Assembly: GCA_946478755.1 (NCBI GenBank)
Contig: CAMLDJ010000002.1
Span: 1-64,000, forward strand
Direction: 5' to 3'
Source: an uncultured Pedobacter sp.
Lineage (GTDB): Bacteria; Bacteroidota; Bacteroidia; Sphingobacteriales; Sphingobacteriaceae
Length of the DNA stretch: 64,000 bases
This document shows, piece by piece, positions 9,668 through 20,500 of the stretch (position 1 is its first letter; every line of letters begins with the position of its first letter). The notes beneath the pieces are model-generated. The model was not told the DNA's origin, did no database searches, and worked only from the letters and a program-made list of their open reading frames with translations. The translations under genes and the position numbers were made by a program.

Positions 9668-11365
9668 ATGAGAACCTTAAAATATTTTATGGGCATCTTT
9701 ATGTTCCTTTTAGTAACAAGATGCCAAAAGCCAGAAGTTGCCATTCCAGAATCGGATACAACTAATAAAACAACTGCCAGGGCTTTAACCGCAACCAGTT
9801 ATCCAAGTTACAACTTATCACCTCTTCCACCCGACCAATCGGGAGTAAACAGCACGGCGATGCAGCTCTCGGCAAAATTCAAACTGGGCTGGAATTTAGG
9901 CAACACACTTGAGGCAGTTGGTGGTGAAACAAACTGGGGCAATCCTATGGCTACCCAGGCGCTTATCGATCAGGTGAAAAGAAGCGGTTTTACTGCAGTT
10001 CGGATCCCTTGCTCATGGAACCAATACATGGCCAACAGTGCTACGGCAGAACTTCAGCAATCATGGCTAAACAGGGTAAAGCAGGTTGTGCAATACTGTG
10101 TTAACGATGGTCTGTATGTAATATTAAATATCCATTGGGACGGAGGTTGGCTGGAGAACAACTGCACCACAGCCCAACAGGCCCAGGTTAATGCATTACA
10201 AAAAGCCTTTTGGGAACAGATTGCAACACAAATGCGTGATTTTGACGAACATGTTATGTTTGCCAGTGCTAATGAACCTGCGGTATCAGATGCTACCGGA
10301 ATGAGTGTTCTGCTTTCCTATCACCAAACATTTGTGAATGCGGTCAGATCAACCGGTGGCCGGAACAGTTACAGGGTATTGGTTATCCAAGGCCCCACAA
10401 CCAGCATTGAATACTCAAATAATTTAATGAATACCCTACCCACAGATCCTGCAGCCAATCGCCTGATGGTTGAAGTACACCATTATACACCATTTAATTT
10501 TGCTGGTCTCACCCAGGATGTAAGTTGGGGCAATATGTTTTATTATTGGGGTGATGGATATCATTCTACTACTGATGCTTCACGGAATGCTACTTATGGA
10601 GAGGAATCAAATGCTGGAGCAGATTTTTCGCTGATGAAGACTAAGTATATTGATAAGGGCATTCCAGTTATATTGGGAGAATACGGAGCAGTCCGGCGGT
10701 TGACAACCCTTTCTGGAGATGCATTGATACTCCATCTGGCCAGCAGGGCATATTACCTGAATCACGTCACTCACCAGGCACTGTTAAACGGTTTACTTCC
10801 ATTTTATTGGGATGATGGATCGAGCGGAAACAATGCATTCAGAATCATCGACAGGCAGACAAACGGAGTTGCTGATCAGCAAGGCCTCGCCGCAGTGATG
10901 CAGGGAGCACAAAATAACACCACCTCAACCATCCAGGTGGGACAGGTTTACCAGATTGTAAACAGATACAGTTTTAAGGCATTGGAAATTGGAGGATGGG
11001 GTACTGCCAATCAAACACCCGCTCAGCAGTGGGGGTATGTAGCAGGAGCAAACCAGCAGTTCAAAGTGGAAGATGCGGGAGGTGGATATTACAGATTAAC
11101 ACCAATGCATGCCACCGGAAAGTGTTTAGAAATTAATGGCTGGAGCACTGCTGATGGCGGCCAGGCAGCTTTATGGGATTATAGTGGTGGTGCAAATCAA
11201 AAATGGTCAATTCAGATTACCACTAATGGATTTTATAGGATTATTAATGTAAATAGCGGAAAGGCTTTGGATATTAATGGATCTTCACTCAACAATGGCG
11301 GTACAGCTATTCAATGGTCTTACGGTGGTGGACGTAACCAGCAGTGGGCATTTTTAAAAATATAA
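9668..11365 (+). CDS. GH5 endo-glycanase with C-terminal ricin-type lectin module
   Basis: 565 residues. The N-terminus is a lipoprotein-like signal (LLVTRC, Cys19). The GH5 TIM barrel spans about 65-410 (KFKLGWNLGNTLEA; FTAVRIPCSWNQY; ILNIHWDGGW). Glu203 in SANEP is the expected acid/base and Glu338 in ILGEYGA the nucleophile. From about 423 to the end are three repeats of a ricin-type beta-trefoil (YQIVNRYSFKALEI, CLEINGWSTADGG, ALDINGSSLNNGG, each closed by a Q-W or Q-F pair), a carbohydrate-binding module. GH5 enzymes of this type cleave beta-1,4-glucans, mannans or xylans; specificity is not readable here. It is transcribed away from the SusCD locus and has its own terminator, so it is a monocistronic secreted enzyme. 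Confidence 0.9.
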   Translation: MRTLKYFMGIFMFLLVTRCQKPEVAIPESDTTNKTTARALTATSYPSYNLSPLPPDQSGVNSTAMQLSAKFKLGWNLGNTLEAVGGETNWGNPMATQALIDQVKRSGFTAVRIPCSWNQYMANSATAELQQSWLNRVKQVVQYCVNDGLYVILNIHWDGGWLENNCTTAQQAQVNALQKAFWEQIATQMRDFDEHVMFASANEPAVSDATGMSVLLSYHQTFVNAVRSTGGRNSYRVLVIQGPTTSIEYSNNLMNTLPTDPAANRLMVEVHHYTPFNFAGLTQDVSWGNMFYYWGDGYHSTTDASRNATYGEESNAGADFSLMKTKYIDKGIPVILGEYGAVRRLTTLSGDALILHLASRAYYLNHVTHQALLNGLLPFYWDDGSSGNNAFRIIDRQTNGVADQQGLAAVMQGAQNNTTSTIQVGQVYQIVNRYSFKALEIGGWGTANQTPAQQWGYVAGANQQFKVEDAGGGYYRLTPMHATGKCLEINGWSTADGGQAALWDYSGGANQKWSIQITTNGFYRIINVNSGKALDINGSSLNNGGTAIQWSYGGGRNQQWAFLKI

Positions 11366-11473
11366 ACCTTACGAGCCAATAATCTGATACAGTTGCTCTG
11401 CATTGGTGAGTGTTTTACCATGCGCCATATGATGAAGCAAGGCAGGTAACAGGATATTGGCTAAGAAATATGT

Positions 11474-11510
11474 AATTCCCGGATAAAATGATTATCCGGG
11501 AATTTTTATT
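11474..11510 (+). terminator. Rho-independent terminator after GH5
   Basis: A 13-bp perfect stem AATTCCCGGATAA / TTATCCGGGAATT with loop AATGA is followed by TTTATTTTA. It is 108 bp past the GH5 stop. The rest of the 11366-11674 gap holds no recognisable gene. Confidence 0.8.
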
Positions 11511-11674
11511 TTACGACTTAAAAGGTGAAGGACATATCTGTCCTTTGATAAAACCTAGACTCTTATTTTTGTTGATCCGAAAACCGTATACATTTCTTAT
11601 CCAATTGACAGTCATCTAAACGAAATGCTTGCTTCCATTCTCCAAGACAGGACATTCTGTCAAGTACACAATAA

Positions 11675-13834
11675 TTATCTAAGTATGTTATCAATCAATT
11701 TATTCATTGCAGAAACCGTAAGGGGTCTAGGTCGATAGGTATCGGTCAACTTTGTCCAGGCTGCTTCCATAGCAAAATAGTCGGGGGTATTGCTTTCCTT
11801 GCCTTCTATCTTAGCTAAATGCTGCTTAATAAAGCACTGCCAGCGGGCAAGATATAAAGAACCTAACAAACCGCCCCATTCCTTATGCGCGTAATCATGT
11901 AGATCTGTATTAGGATTATTTTCGGGTCCCCAATAGGTGATCTGAATTTTTGCATTTCTTAAAGCATTAGATTTCTCCATTGGTGTTTCAGCAAAATCAA
12001 TAGCCTGATCCAACCAGCGGTATAAAGAAAAGTATCTGCTTGAACTCAATAACGAATCCTGCTGCAGGATCAGCTTCTGAAATACAGCACTTTCATTTTT
12101 AAATGCTATGGCATCTTTTGCCTGTATTGCATCAACCATTTTCTGATAACTTTCGTCGCCTTTATTTGATAATACCTGCCTTACAAAATCTATCTTATCG
12201 ATTTGATATGTCTCTACATTTTTAAAGTTGCCTCCAGCTGCTACAAAAAGCCTTACCGCCTTCAGAAATTTAGCCGGGTCATAATTTCGCTTCCTTGTTC
12301 CCCATGTTGAAACGGTTTTGATGGCAATACCAGGCCTTGCACAGAAAATAGATTCTGAGGGACCTTCCTGATAAATTTCAGGACTGCTGTAGGCTGTTTG
12401 CAATAACAGTTGCCAAGCTTGATCCAACTCTGGACTGCTTTTTCCGTAGCGATAGTTTTGATAACCTTTAATCCAACTACCCACTAATACAGCATTATTA
12501 TGCCAGCCAAGCTCCAGCATAAAATCAAAGGCAACAGGATTATTGTTTATCCCCTCTGGAATAATGCCAATACCCACTAAAAACTGACCATACTGACTAC
12601 TTTTGGCTCGGCTCACTTCATCGGAGAAACGTTGGAGCTTACCATATAAACCATTCTTTTCGCCAAAATTACTTACATTGCTCCAAACGAATGGATTGCC
12701 GTTGTACGCCTTGCGTTTTTCCCAGTTATTTGTATTTTCACCGAAAAGTTCGATTACCAGGGTTTTCTTTTTATCTAAACCATTAAGCAAGGCTTCAGAA
12801 GGATTAGATTGCCAGCCTTGCAATACCCAGGTGCTCGCAGGAAAGTGTTGCTGCATCTTCTTTTGAATTGATTCAGCTGCTTTACTCACATCGATGCCTT
12901 TTGAGCTTCCACCTTCATGAAAAGGATCTCCTCCAAAAAACTGAAGGTCTGCCCCATAAAGTTTCTTCATTTGCGTGTAATAGATATCGGATATCTTGCT
13001 AAAGGCAGGGTCTGTCGGAGCCAAGAAATCAGGACGCGTAAATCCGCCCGCCCATTTACCCTGGTCAACCACACTAAGTTTCATTTTGTTTTTTAAGCTT
13101 GTAGGAATCATTCCATAGAAACCTTGCATCACAGGTTCGATCTTTAAGTCCCTCATACGTTTAAGGATCTGCTGTTCCAATTTAACCTGCCGATCAATTA
13201 AATCTTGGCTAACTGGTCCGCCCCAACCTTCCAGATTCCCCATGAGCCACCAGGCACTGAAGGCAGGGTCAGCTATAAAATCGCTAATGTCTTTTTTACC
13301 ATAGCCCAGCTTTTGTAAAGTACCTTGCCATACAGCTTCCATTCCAACAGGTGCAAGCATCAGGTTTACTCCGTTAAGTGCCATCCAGTCGAGTTCGCGC
13401 TCCCATTCGGCCCATTTATAATACGCCATTGAATAGCTAACAGTACAATAATTTAAAGCATACCGGAAGCGGACCGGCGACGATATCCTAATCTTCGCAT
13501 TGATTAACGGGATCTTGTCAGGTCGGGAAAGGTTATCCCCTAAGTGGGACATACTTCTATTACAGTAATATTTCAGATAATAACCTAATCCATATGCCGC
13601 ACCATTCGAATTTGAGGCTGCTATTATTACCTTATTATTGCTAGATGAAAGCTCAAAAACATCCCTACCAGCTTCTGCAGGAATGACCCTAAATGAAAGG
13701 GCGGGAGCAAGCCAGGGAACCCTTCGTAAAGCTATTTCCCTTACCGCGGGGTATGTTTCACCACTCACAGAAAGAGAGAAAACTATAAATAAAATTGATA
13801 AGTTATATTTTATAAGTCTCATACTGATTTTCAA
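11675..13834 (-). CDS. GH89 alpha-N-acetylglucosaminidase
   Basis: 719 residues, the normal size of bacterial NAGLU homologues. A signal peptide (about 1-25) is followed by the N-terminal alpha/beta domain and the GH89 barrel. Visible signatures are RFRYALNYCTVSYSMAYYKW, the WWLMGNLEGWGGP motif, Glu307 in FGGDPFHEGG (position of human Glu316) and Glu366 in ELFGEN (position of human Glu446), the two catalytic carboxylates. The family removes terminal alpha-linked GlcNAc, known from heparan sulfate and from alpha-1,4-GlcNAc-capped mucin glycans. It is the last gene of the minus-strand run that starts with the ECF sigma factor at 22913, separated from the preceding protease gene by a terminator, so it may also have its own promoter. 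Confidence 0.93.
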   Translation of the reverse strand: MKISMRLIKYNLSILFIVFSLSVSGETYPAVREIALRRVPWLAPALSFRVIPAEAGRDVFELSSSNNKVIIAASNSNGAAYGLGYYLKYYCNRSMSHLGDNLSRPDKIPLINAKIRISSPVRFRYALNYCTVSYSMAYYKWAEWERELDWMALNGVNLMLAPVGMEAVWQGTLQKLGYGKKDISDFIADPAFSAWWLMGNLEGWGGPVSQDLIDRQVKLEQQILKRMRDLKIEPVMQGFYGMIPTSLKNKMKLSVVDQGKWAGGFTRPDFLAPTDPAFSKISDIYYTQMKKLYGADLQFFGGDPFHEGGSSKGIDVSKAAESIQKKMQQHFPASTWVLQGWQSNPSEALLNGLDKKKTLVIELFGENTNNWEKRKAYNGNPFVWSNVSNFGEKNGLYGKLQRFSDEVSRAKSSQYGQFLVGIGIIPEGINNNPVAFDFMLELGWHNNAVLVGSWIKGYQNYRYGKSSPELDQAWQLLLQTAYSSPEIYQEGPSESIFCARPGIAIKTVSTWGTRKRNYDPAKFLKAVRLFVAAGGNFKNVETYQIDKIDFVRQVLSNKGDESYQKMVDAIQAKDAIAFKNESAVFQKLILQQDSLLSSSRYFSLYRWLDQAIDFAETPMEKSNALRNAKIQITYWGPENNPNTDLHDYAHKEWGGLLGSLYLARWQCFIKQHLAKIEGKESNTPDYFAMEAAWTKLTDTYRPRPLTVSAMNKLIDNILR

Positions 13835-14035
13835 AAGTTAAATGCGATTATTATATTATTTCAGTTTGTATTTAATGCGATAAACTCCTTTCTATTGACC
13901 TAAAAACAAGAAGCAGTTTCTTTTGCTATGCTATATTTTTGCTCAGAAAAAAAATATGAAGGCCAAGATTTAAATATTTCGTAACTAGTGAATATTATCC
14001 GCAGCCTATACTCCTCAGTCACCAAGTTAGTGTTG

Positions 14036-14068
14036 ATAAAAAACCGGTGCCATCCAGCTAACCGGTTT
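14036..14068 (-). terminator. Terminator after the metalloprotease gene
   Basis: On the minus strand AAACCGGT, a 12-nt loop and ACCGGTTT are followed by TTTATC, giving a six-T run from the arm onward. It is about 125 bp past the stop of the gene ending at 14194. The gap 13835-14193 contains nothing else I can name. Confidence 0.6.
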
Positions 14069-14193
14069 CTCAAACTAACTAATCTTAACCAAGATTGCTA
14101 ATTTTACACAGAACGTTGAGTTCAATAAGCAATCGTGGATATAATGAGGTTTACAAATCAATTCTCAATTTTTTATTTGCTCAAATAGTGCTA

Positions 14194-15831
14194 TTATTCG
14201 TTAAAAGCTGTAATTTCTGCAACATTGGCTGCATTTCCGCCATTGTATGATGAAAGAACAACAAGTTTGAAATATCTGGCCGTTTTTTTAGATGTAAGGT
14301 ATACATGTTGCGGACCTGATATTGCTTTCAATGTAAAATTTCCAGCACTCTGCCAGCTCAATCCATCCATACTGGTCTGTAGTTCAATATCCTTACATTT
14401 GGCACCATACCGTGATTCCATCGCTATTGTAAACCCAGTAAACGGTAGTGGCGCTTTCATATCTATTGCCACAAAATGCGGAGGCACTGCAACCGGGTCG
14501 CTCCACCTGGAAATCCACGAGCTTTGAAAATCCCCATCAATAATATTGATTGCCTTGCCATCGTCGATACTGGTTTGGTTAGAACTGAAACCTAGCACAG
14601 ACCAAGTACTATTGTCATATTGGCTTGCTTTAAGTCCAAACTCAATCACTGGGATACCGGCGTTGAACGTATAGGAAAAAACAGTCTCCGTAACATTTCC
14701 ATTGTCATTTACCAGTTTCACCTTTAGTTCGTATGCTATACCATCGGTTTTATATTCTAATTCGGAAATAGGCATTTCTACATAGAAACTGTCGATGCCA
14801 ATAACCTTCGATTCCCAAGTGGTAGCATTATAATCCTTATTAGTGCCTGTCCCTTCATTATCTACATTCGGATCATTATAATAAAGAACACTAGTAACCG
14901 GGCCAGTCGAGGTAAACTTGCCTGATACGATTATACTTTGTTTATCCGGCGCATATCTGGCGTATAGTTTTTTTATTGATGAGCTTACTGTACCATAATA
15001 AGATTTTGTATCAGTGTTAAATATTTGGTTAACATTCAAGATCGCACAGTCTGCAGCGGTCAAAAAAGTAGGGCTTTTTCCCAATGTCCCATTCCCTGCC
15101 CACATGAGTGACATCCCTTTTAAAGGGTCATTGTTTTCCGAAACTTTTTGACAGTTATGAGGTAGGTTTAACCCATGTCCAAGCTCATGCATCATCCCGC
15201 CGAACCATACACTGAATGCGTTGCCCAGCACATCTGATTGCCCAAGATGTTTGATATCCATGTCCAGATAGTCAAGGGCAAAACAATTTCTACCAATACC
15301 ATAAAACGGAGGGCCAAAGGTGCCTCCGCCCGGGGTTCCGTCGGCTTTCATAAAATAACTAGGGATAATAATGAGATTGTGGTCGCCCGATTTAAGTGAT
15401 GGATTGGCCGAGAAATAGCTATTAATCTCAGTGATTACATTACCAGATCCACCTTCATATTGATAATTGGCTTTACCTTTTGTTCCATTGATAACAATTA
15501 ACCTGACATCAGTTTTAGCTGCATTGGTGTAGAGGCCAAAAGTCTTATTGGGATATCCATTAAGCGCCATTTGCTGCTTATACCAGTTTTGGCCCCATAG
15601 TAGCAGGTCGCTCAATCTTTTTTGATAATTAGCTGGCGGAATGACATCTGATGGTATAAAATAAATCACATTTAGATTGTATTTTCGATCAGAGGCATAA
15701 GCCACTGTAGTATCCTGTTTTTTTGCAGATTGCTCCATAACGGATTCTACAACACTTTCTTTACAAGAAAGCGTAATAAATAAAAGGCATAGGCATAGCC
15801 AACGGGTAATAATTCTTACCAGGTTTGTCAT
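14194..15831 (-). CDS. Metzincin-like zinc metalloprotease lipoprotein with discoidin (F5/8 type C) domain
   Basis: 545 residues. Lipobox TLSC (Cys23) predicts a lipid anchor. The zinc motif HELGHGLNLPH (His215, Glu216, His219, His225) has metzincin spacing HExxHxxGxxH, except that Asn222 replaces the usual Gly. A downstream SLMW (about 241-244) could supply the Met-turn. The C-terminal 140 residues look like an F5/8 type C domain (SWISRWSDP, PPHFVAIDM, SMDGLSWQSAG, ARYFKLVVL), often carbohydrate binding. Proteolysis of glycoproteins at the cell surface is the likely role, consistent with the GH89 glycosidase downstream. The closest peptidase family cannot be assigned by eye. It follows SusD by 85 bp with a hairpin between. 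Confidence 0.8.
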   Translation of the reverse strand: MTNLVRIITRWLCLCLLFITLSCKESVVESVMEQSAKKQDTTVAYASDRKYNLNVIYFIPSDVIPPANYQKRLSDLLLWGQNWYKQQMALNGYPNKTFGLYTNAAKTDVRLIVINGTKGKANYQYEGGSGNVITEINSYFSANPSLKSGDHNLIIIPSYFMKADGTPGGGTFGPPFYGIGRNCFALDYLDMDIKHLGQSDVLGNAFSVWFGGMMHELGHGLNLPHNCQKVSENNDPLKGMSLMWAGNGTLGKSPTFLTAADCAILNVNQIFNTDTKSYYGTVSSSIKKLYARYAPDKQSIIVSGKFTSTGPVTSVLYYNDPNVDNEGTGTNKDYNATTWESKVIGIDSFYVEMPISELEYKTDGIAYELKVKLVNDNGNVTETVFSYTFNAGIPVIEFGLKASQYDNSTWSVLGFSSNQTSIDDGKAINIIDGDFQSSWISRWSDPVAVPPHFVAIDMKAPLPFTGFTIAMESRYGAKCKDIELQTSMDGLSWQSAGNFTLKAISGPQHVYLTSKKTARYFKLVVLSSYNGGNAANVAEITAFNE

Positions 15832-15868
15832 ATTAAATATTTTTAAAATGAATTATTCTGTTTGGTTA

Positions 15869-15892
15869 AGAGTGGGGAATTATCCCCACTCT
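15869..15892 (-). terminator. Intercistronic hairpin between SusD and metalloprotease genes
   Basis: A perfect 10-bp stem AGAGTGGGGA / TCCCCACTCT with a 4-nt loop. No T-run follows on the minus strand, so it is more likely an attenuator or mRNA stabiliser that lowers expression of the protease and GH89 genes relative to SusC/SusD. Confidence 0.5.
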
Positions 15893-15916
15893 AATTGGTC
15901 TAGAGCGAATATCTTT

Positions 15917-17560
15917 TTACCAGCCCTCTGTCTGTTTAAAATCAGGATTTTTACCGTTCAGTTTATCTATTTCGGATTGGGGAATAGGCATTAAATAATG
16001 TTTTGTCTTATCGAACACACGTTTTTGGGCTTCAAAATAAGTAAATGTAGTATCCGTAGCGTTGCTTGAGGAAATAGTATAATTCACTCCATAAACAGGA
16101 CGGTTATCAACCACCTCAGCAATCTTCCACCTCCTCACATCCCAAAAGCGGTGCCCCTCAAAGGCCAGCTCAATCCTCCGTTCGTGCCTGATTGCCTCCC
16201 GCATCTGTTCTTTGGTCAATCCGGCAGGTATGTCTGGCATCCCTGCTCTTTTTCTGATCGGGTTGATAGCATTGTAAACATTTGCATCTGCACCAGCAGC
16301 TTCGTTTTGTGCTTCTGCATAGTTCAGCATCAGTTCAGCTGTTCTGAAAATTGTGAAGGACTTGGTTACTCCTCCGGAATTGTTAGATAAGTTCAGGCCT
16401 TCGGTCATGTACTTCCTCCACCAGTAGTTGGTTCCTGGCTGCTCTGCATTGTCCTTATCATTAGCGTAAATATTAATCTTCCTGTTTTTCCAGGTTGCAC
16501 CAGGATATAACACCGTTGCATAAAACCTTGGATCGCGGTTTTTATAGGGATGTTTAGGATCCCAACCAGAACCTGCAGACTTAATAGGAAAGCCGTTTTT
16601 CATTTCAAAATCATCAACAAAATCCTGGATCGGCCCACAGTTGTTCCATCCACTATAACCTAATGGCTGCATTACCTGATCTATTCCTGACACTGCACCT
16701 GTTCCAATATTACGCCCCCATATACATTCGGTGTTTGCATATTTCAAAAAGGCATCAGAAAATTTGGGTTCTAAAATATAGCCCTGGGCCAAAGCTGCAT
16801 CCAGGGCTTCCTTCGAAGCTGCCGCGGCTTTCTGCCATTTGGAAGCATCGCTGTTTGGATTAAAAAAAGCGCTTGCATAATAAAGGTTTAATCTTGATTT
16901 TATTGCCTGACAGATGGTTTTGGTAGCTCTGCCCCATAAACCGGGATCGTGTTTGGCTGGCAAGTTTTGCATTGCCTCATTTAAGTCACTTTCAATAAAA
17001 GCCACCACTTCGGCATACTCACTCCTTTTTAGGAATACGGCATCGCCATCGGTTGCAGGTGAAAGCGGCTTATCCATGATTGGGACCTTACCCCAGCCCC
17101 TGAAGAGCACAAAGTGATAAAAGGCACGCAGCATTAAAGCTTCGCCTCTTAACCTGGTTTTTCTGTTTGGCACATTAGGGTCTTCCGGGATCCTTTCAAA
17201 ATTGGTCAAAAAAAGATTACACGCTCTGATCTTGGCGTATGCGTTTGTCCAATCATCTCCTAATGGAGAAAAATTACTTGGATTCCAGGCACCGGTATTA
17301 AACAAAACCGCCCCGTTTGCCCAGCGTTGTTTCGATTCATCTGTCATTGCAGATGTTACGTAGGAATTACCAGCACCGTAATTCCAGGAAGGAATGGCGG
17401 AGTAGATGTTATTTAAAAAGCCCTCAGCGTTATCTATATTACCAAACACTTCTGTTTCACCAATATAATCACTGGGCACCCTATCTAAAAAGCTTTTTTT
17501 ACATGATGTTACGACCACGATCAATAACATAACCCATAAAGCATAACTATATTTTTTCAT
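15917..17560 (-). CDS. SusD/RagB-family outer-membrane lipoprotein
   Basis: 547 residues. The signal and lipobox VVTSC (Cys20) lead into KKSFLDRVPSDYIGETEVF, the standard SusD opening. TPR-like segments (RGEALMLRAFYHFVLFRGWG) and the C-terminal signature IRHERRIELAFEGHRFWDVRRW are present. It starts 23 bp after the SusC gene that carries an STN domain and should work as its lid. In this locus the accompanying enzymes are a protease and an alpha-GlcNAc-ase, so the cargo may be glycopeptide or GlcNAc-containing oligosaccharide; this is inference. Confidence 0.95.
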   Translation of the reverse strand: MKKYSYALWVMLLIVVVTSCKKSFLDRVPSDYIGETEVFGNIDNAEGFLNNIYSAIPSWNYGAGNSYVTSAMTDESKQRWANGAVLFNTGAWNPSNFSPLGDDWTNAYAKIRACNLFLTNFERIPEDPNVPNRKTRLRGEALMLRAFYHFVLFRGWGKVPIMDKPLSPATDGDAVFLKRSEYAEVVAFIESDLNEAMQNLPAKHDPGLWGRATKTICQAIKSRLNLYYASAFFNPNSDASKWQKAAAASKEALDAALAQGYILEPKFSDAFLKYANTECIWGRNIGTGAVSGIDQVMQPLGYSGWNNCGPIQDFVDDFEMKNGFPIKSAGSGWDPKHPYKNRDPRFYATVLYPGATWKNRKINIYANDKDNAEQPGTNYWWRKYMTEGLNLSNNSGGVTKSFTIFRTAELMLNYAEAQNEAAGADANVYNAINPIRKRAGMPDIPAGLTKEQMREAIRHERRIELAFEGHRFWDVRRWKIAEVVDNRPVYGVNYTISSSNATDTTFTYFEAQKRVFDKTKHYLMPIPQSEIDKLNGKNPDFKQTEGW

Positions 17561-17583
17561 TATATTAAAAATTTAAGTCTGTT

Positions 17584-20500
17584 TTAAAAATTCATAGATA
17601 CACCAACATTATATATTTTCATGGTTGGATAAAGTGCCGTTCCATTAGCCGTTTGCTCCGGATCATAATCCTTGTAGGGAAGCTTATCCCATGTAGCGAG
17701 ATTCAGGCCATTTGCAAATATCCGCAGCGAACTTATCTTTACTTTAGCCAATGTATGGACAGGAAAAGTATAACCTAACTCAAGATTTTTGATTTTGATA
17801 TAATCCGAACTGTAAATAAAGAAAGTGCTCAACTGAGCGTTGTTCTGCCCCCCTGAAGAGCTGTAATGCACACTTGGATAGCTTGCCGTACTTGCTGTAG
17901 CAGGTGTCCAAACATCCTGCAGCCTGTCTGGCCCAAGATAAGGCACATTCGTTTTACCACTCAATGCGCCCTGTACCAACACACTCAGGTCAATTCCCTT
18001 CCAAGATGCTCCAAAAGAAGCTCCAAAAGTATTGTTGGGAAAGTTACTTACTTGTATGGCTACCCTATCGTTCTCATTGATGATATGGTCTCCATTCATA
18101 TCGCGGTAACGGATATCACCGGGAATTACTCTTCCGGCAAAACTTTGCTTAGGGGACGCATCAATTTCTGTCTGGTCTTTAAACAACCCTTCTGCAATAT
18201 AGCCCAATTGATAACCAACCGGTAACCCTGTTAAGGCCTGATAAGGATAAGCCAGATTCGGTTCATCACGGGCAATTATCTTATTTTTATTGTATGTCCA
18301 ATTGATGTAACCAAAAAGATTAACTTTGTTAACATGGGTATTAAAATTTAAGGATGTTTCGAACCCCTGGTTCAATACCTTACCCACATTGATCGCTGCC
18401 AAACCTGCAATACCAAGATAGGTAGGAATAGTCTGCGGTGTGGTAAGAATGTTAGTCCTGTTTTCTCTAAAAACGTCGACATCTAATTTGATCGCATTGT
18501 TGAAAAATCCGGTTTCTATACCAATGTTGGATTTTTGAGCTTTTTCCCAGGTGATGTTTGGATTACCGGTACGGTTTACATTATATCCCCCGGCTGTATT
18601 TGGACTTGGAGAGCCAAAATCAAAACCTCCACCCCTGCTGTAATCTGATATAAATAACCATCTGGAACCACCAATATTATCGTTACCCACATAGCCGAAT
18701 GATCCGCGGAGTTTTAAGTAATTCATAGCCTTACTGTTGTACCATGGTTCGCTTGAAATTACCCAGCCTGCAGATACTGCAGGAAAAAAGCCGTAGCGTT
18801 TACCTTTAGGGAAATTTTCCGACCCGTTATATCCCACATTGAAGTCTGCAAAATACCTGGAATCATAATTATAAGATACCCGTCCAACAAAACCTTCATA
18901 GGCCCTTGGCAGGTCACCGGTAACCGAGGTATAGTTCCTGTTAAACAGTGCCAGACCGGAAACAGTATGAGTACCGAAAGAACGATCATAATTTAACTGC
19001 ATGTTATAAGAATAATAACGAGTTGCCGAAGTACTTGAAGTTTTTGCAAGTGAGGTCTCCGTAGAAAATGGTGTGTAGGTTTCTACACCGCTTACCGGAT
19101 CTTTACGATAACGGAAGGCCGTAAATTGCTGATTTTGTCCATAGTTAATCGCACCAAAATTCTCGAAGGTATACAATCCCTTAATATTCAGTCCTTTGGT
19201 AATAAAATCCAGCTTATGATTTACCTCGATCGTTCCATTGGTACTGTTCCAAAAGTTATCATAATAACCACTTTGTAACAGGGCGCCCAAAGGATTTCTT
19301 ACATCAGATGCATTTATACGCCCCGCCCCATAAGTACCATTGGGATTATATATCGGTGTAGTATAATTCTGCATCAGGGCAACGTTACTGAAAACAGAAC
19401 TATAGCCAGGACCTGGCCCGGTCCTTTGCTCAATTCTCGATGCGAGGTCTAAACGGACAGTCATCATATCGGTTGCAACAATGTCAATATTTGATCTAAA
19501 ATTATAGCGATCATATTTCTGCGAGATGCCATATTTATTGTCTTGTGCACCTTTAAACAGCGTTCCCTGATTGAGATATCCAAGCGAAACAAAATATTTC
19601 ACACTACTATTCCCACCACTCATATTGGCATTATACTGTTGTTGTGGGGTGTTGCGTTCAAAAATCACATCGTACCAGTTCACATCGGGATAGGTATATG
19701 GATCGGCCTGGTTCCCAAACAATTCTACCTCCTTAGGGGTCCATATTGGGTTACTGCCATCATTAACTGAGCCCTGGTTGTCTAAGGTTGCTTTTTGAAA
19801 ACTGCTGAAGCGTTCTGGGATACGCTGTGGTGTCTGGATACCATATTGGCCATTAAACTGGATATTGGTCTTTCCAATCTTTCCACGTTTGGTGGTTACC
19901 AGAATTACTCCATTTGCCCCCTGTATGCCATACAATGACGTTGCAGCAGCATCTTTTAATATGCTTATTGAGGCCACCTCATTTACATCGATATCTCCAA
20001 AGTTAGCATCCCCTCTGGTTAATCCATCAATAACGATCAACGGGCTCCTGCTGGCTCCATAGGTACCGATACCCCGGATATATACAGTTGAGGCATCTCC
20101 CCCCGGGATACCCGACGATTGAATTGTGGTCAGTCCTGGCAAACGGCCGGCGAGGGCGTTACTTAAGTTCGAAACAGGACTCTGTTTAAGCTCTTTTGTC
20201 TGAACGGTAGATATTGCAGCGGTTACACTCACCTTTTTCTGTGTCTGGCCAAAACCAGAAACCACTACTTCATTTAAGCTCCCGGCCTCTGCAATCAGCT
20301 GGATAAGCATTTCTGCTTTCAGGTTAGCCTTTACTTCCTGGGTTTGGTAGCTTACAAAGGATACCTGTAAAATAGCGCCATCCTGGACATTCTTAAGTAG
20401 AAAATCTCCGTTATCGCCACTCAATGTTACGGTTGTAGTCCCTTTTACCTTAATAGTTGCTCCCGGAAGCCCTGCTCCGGCCTCATCTACAACACGCCCC

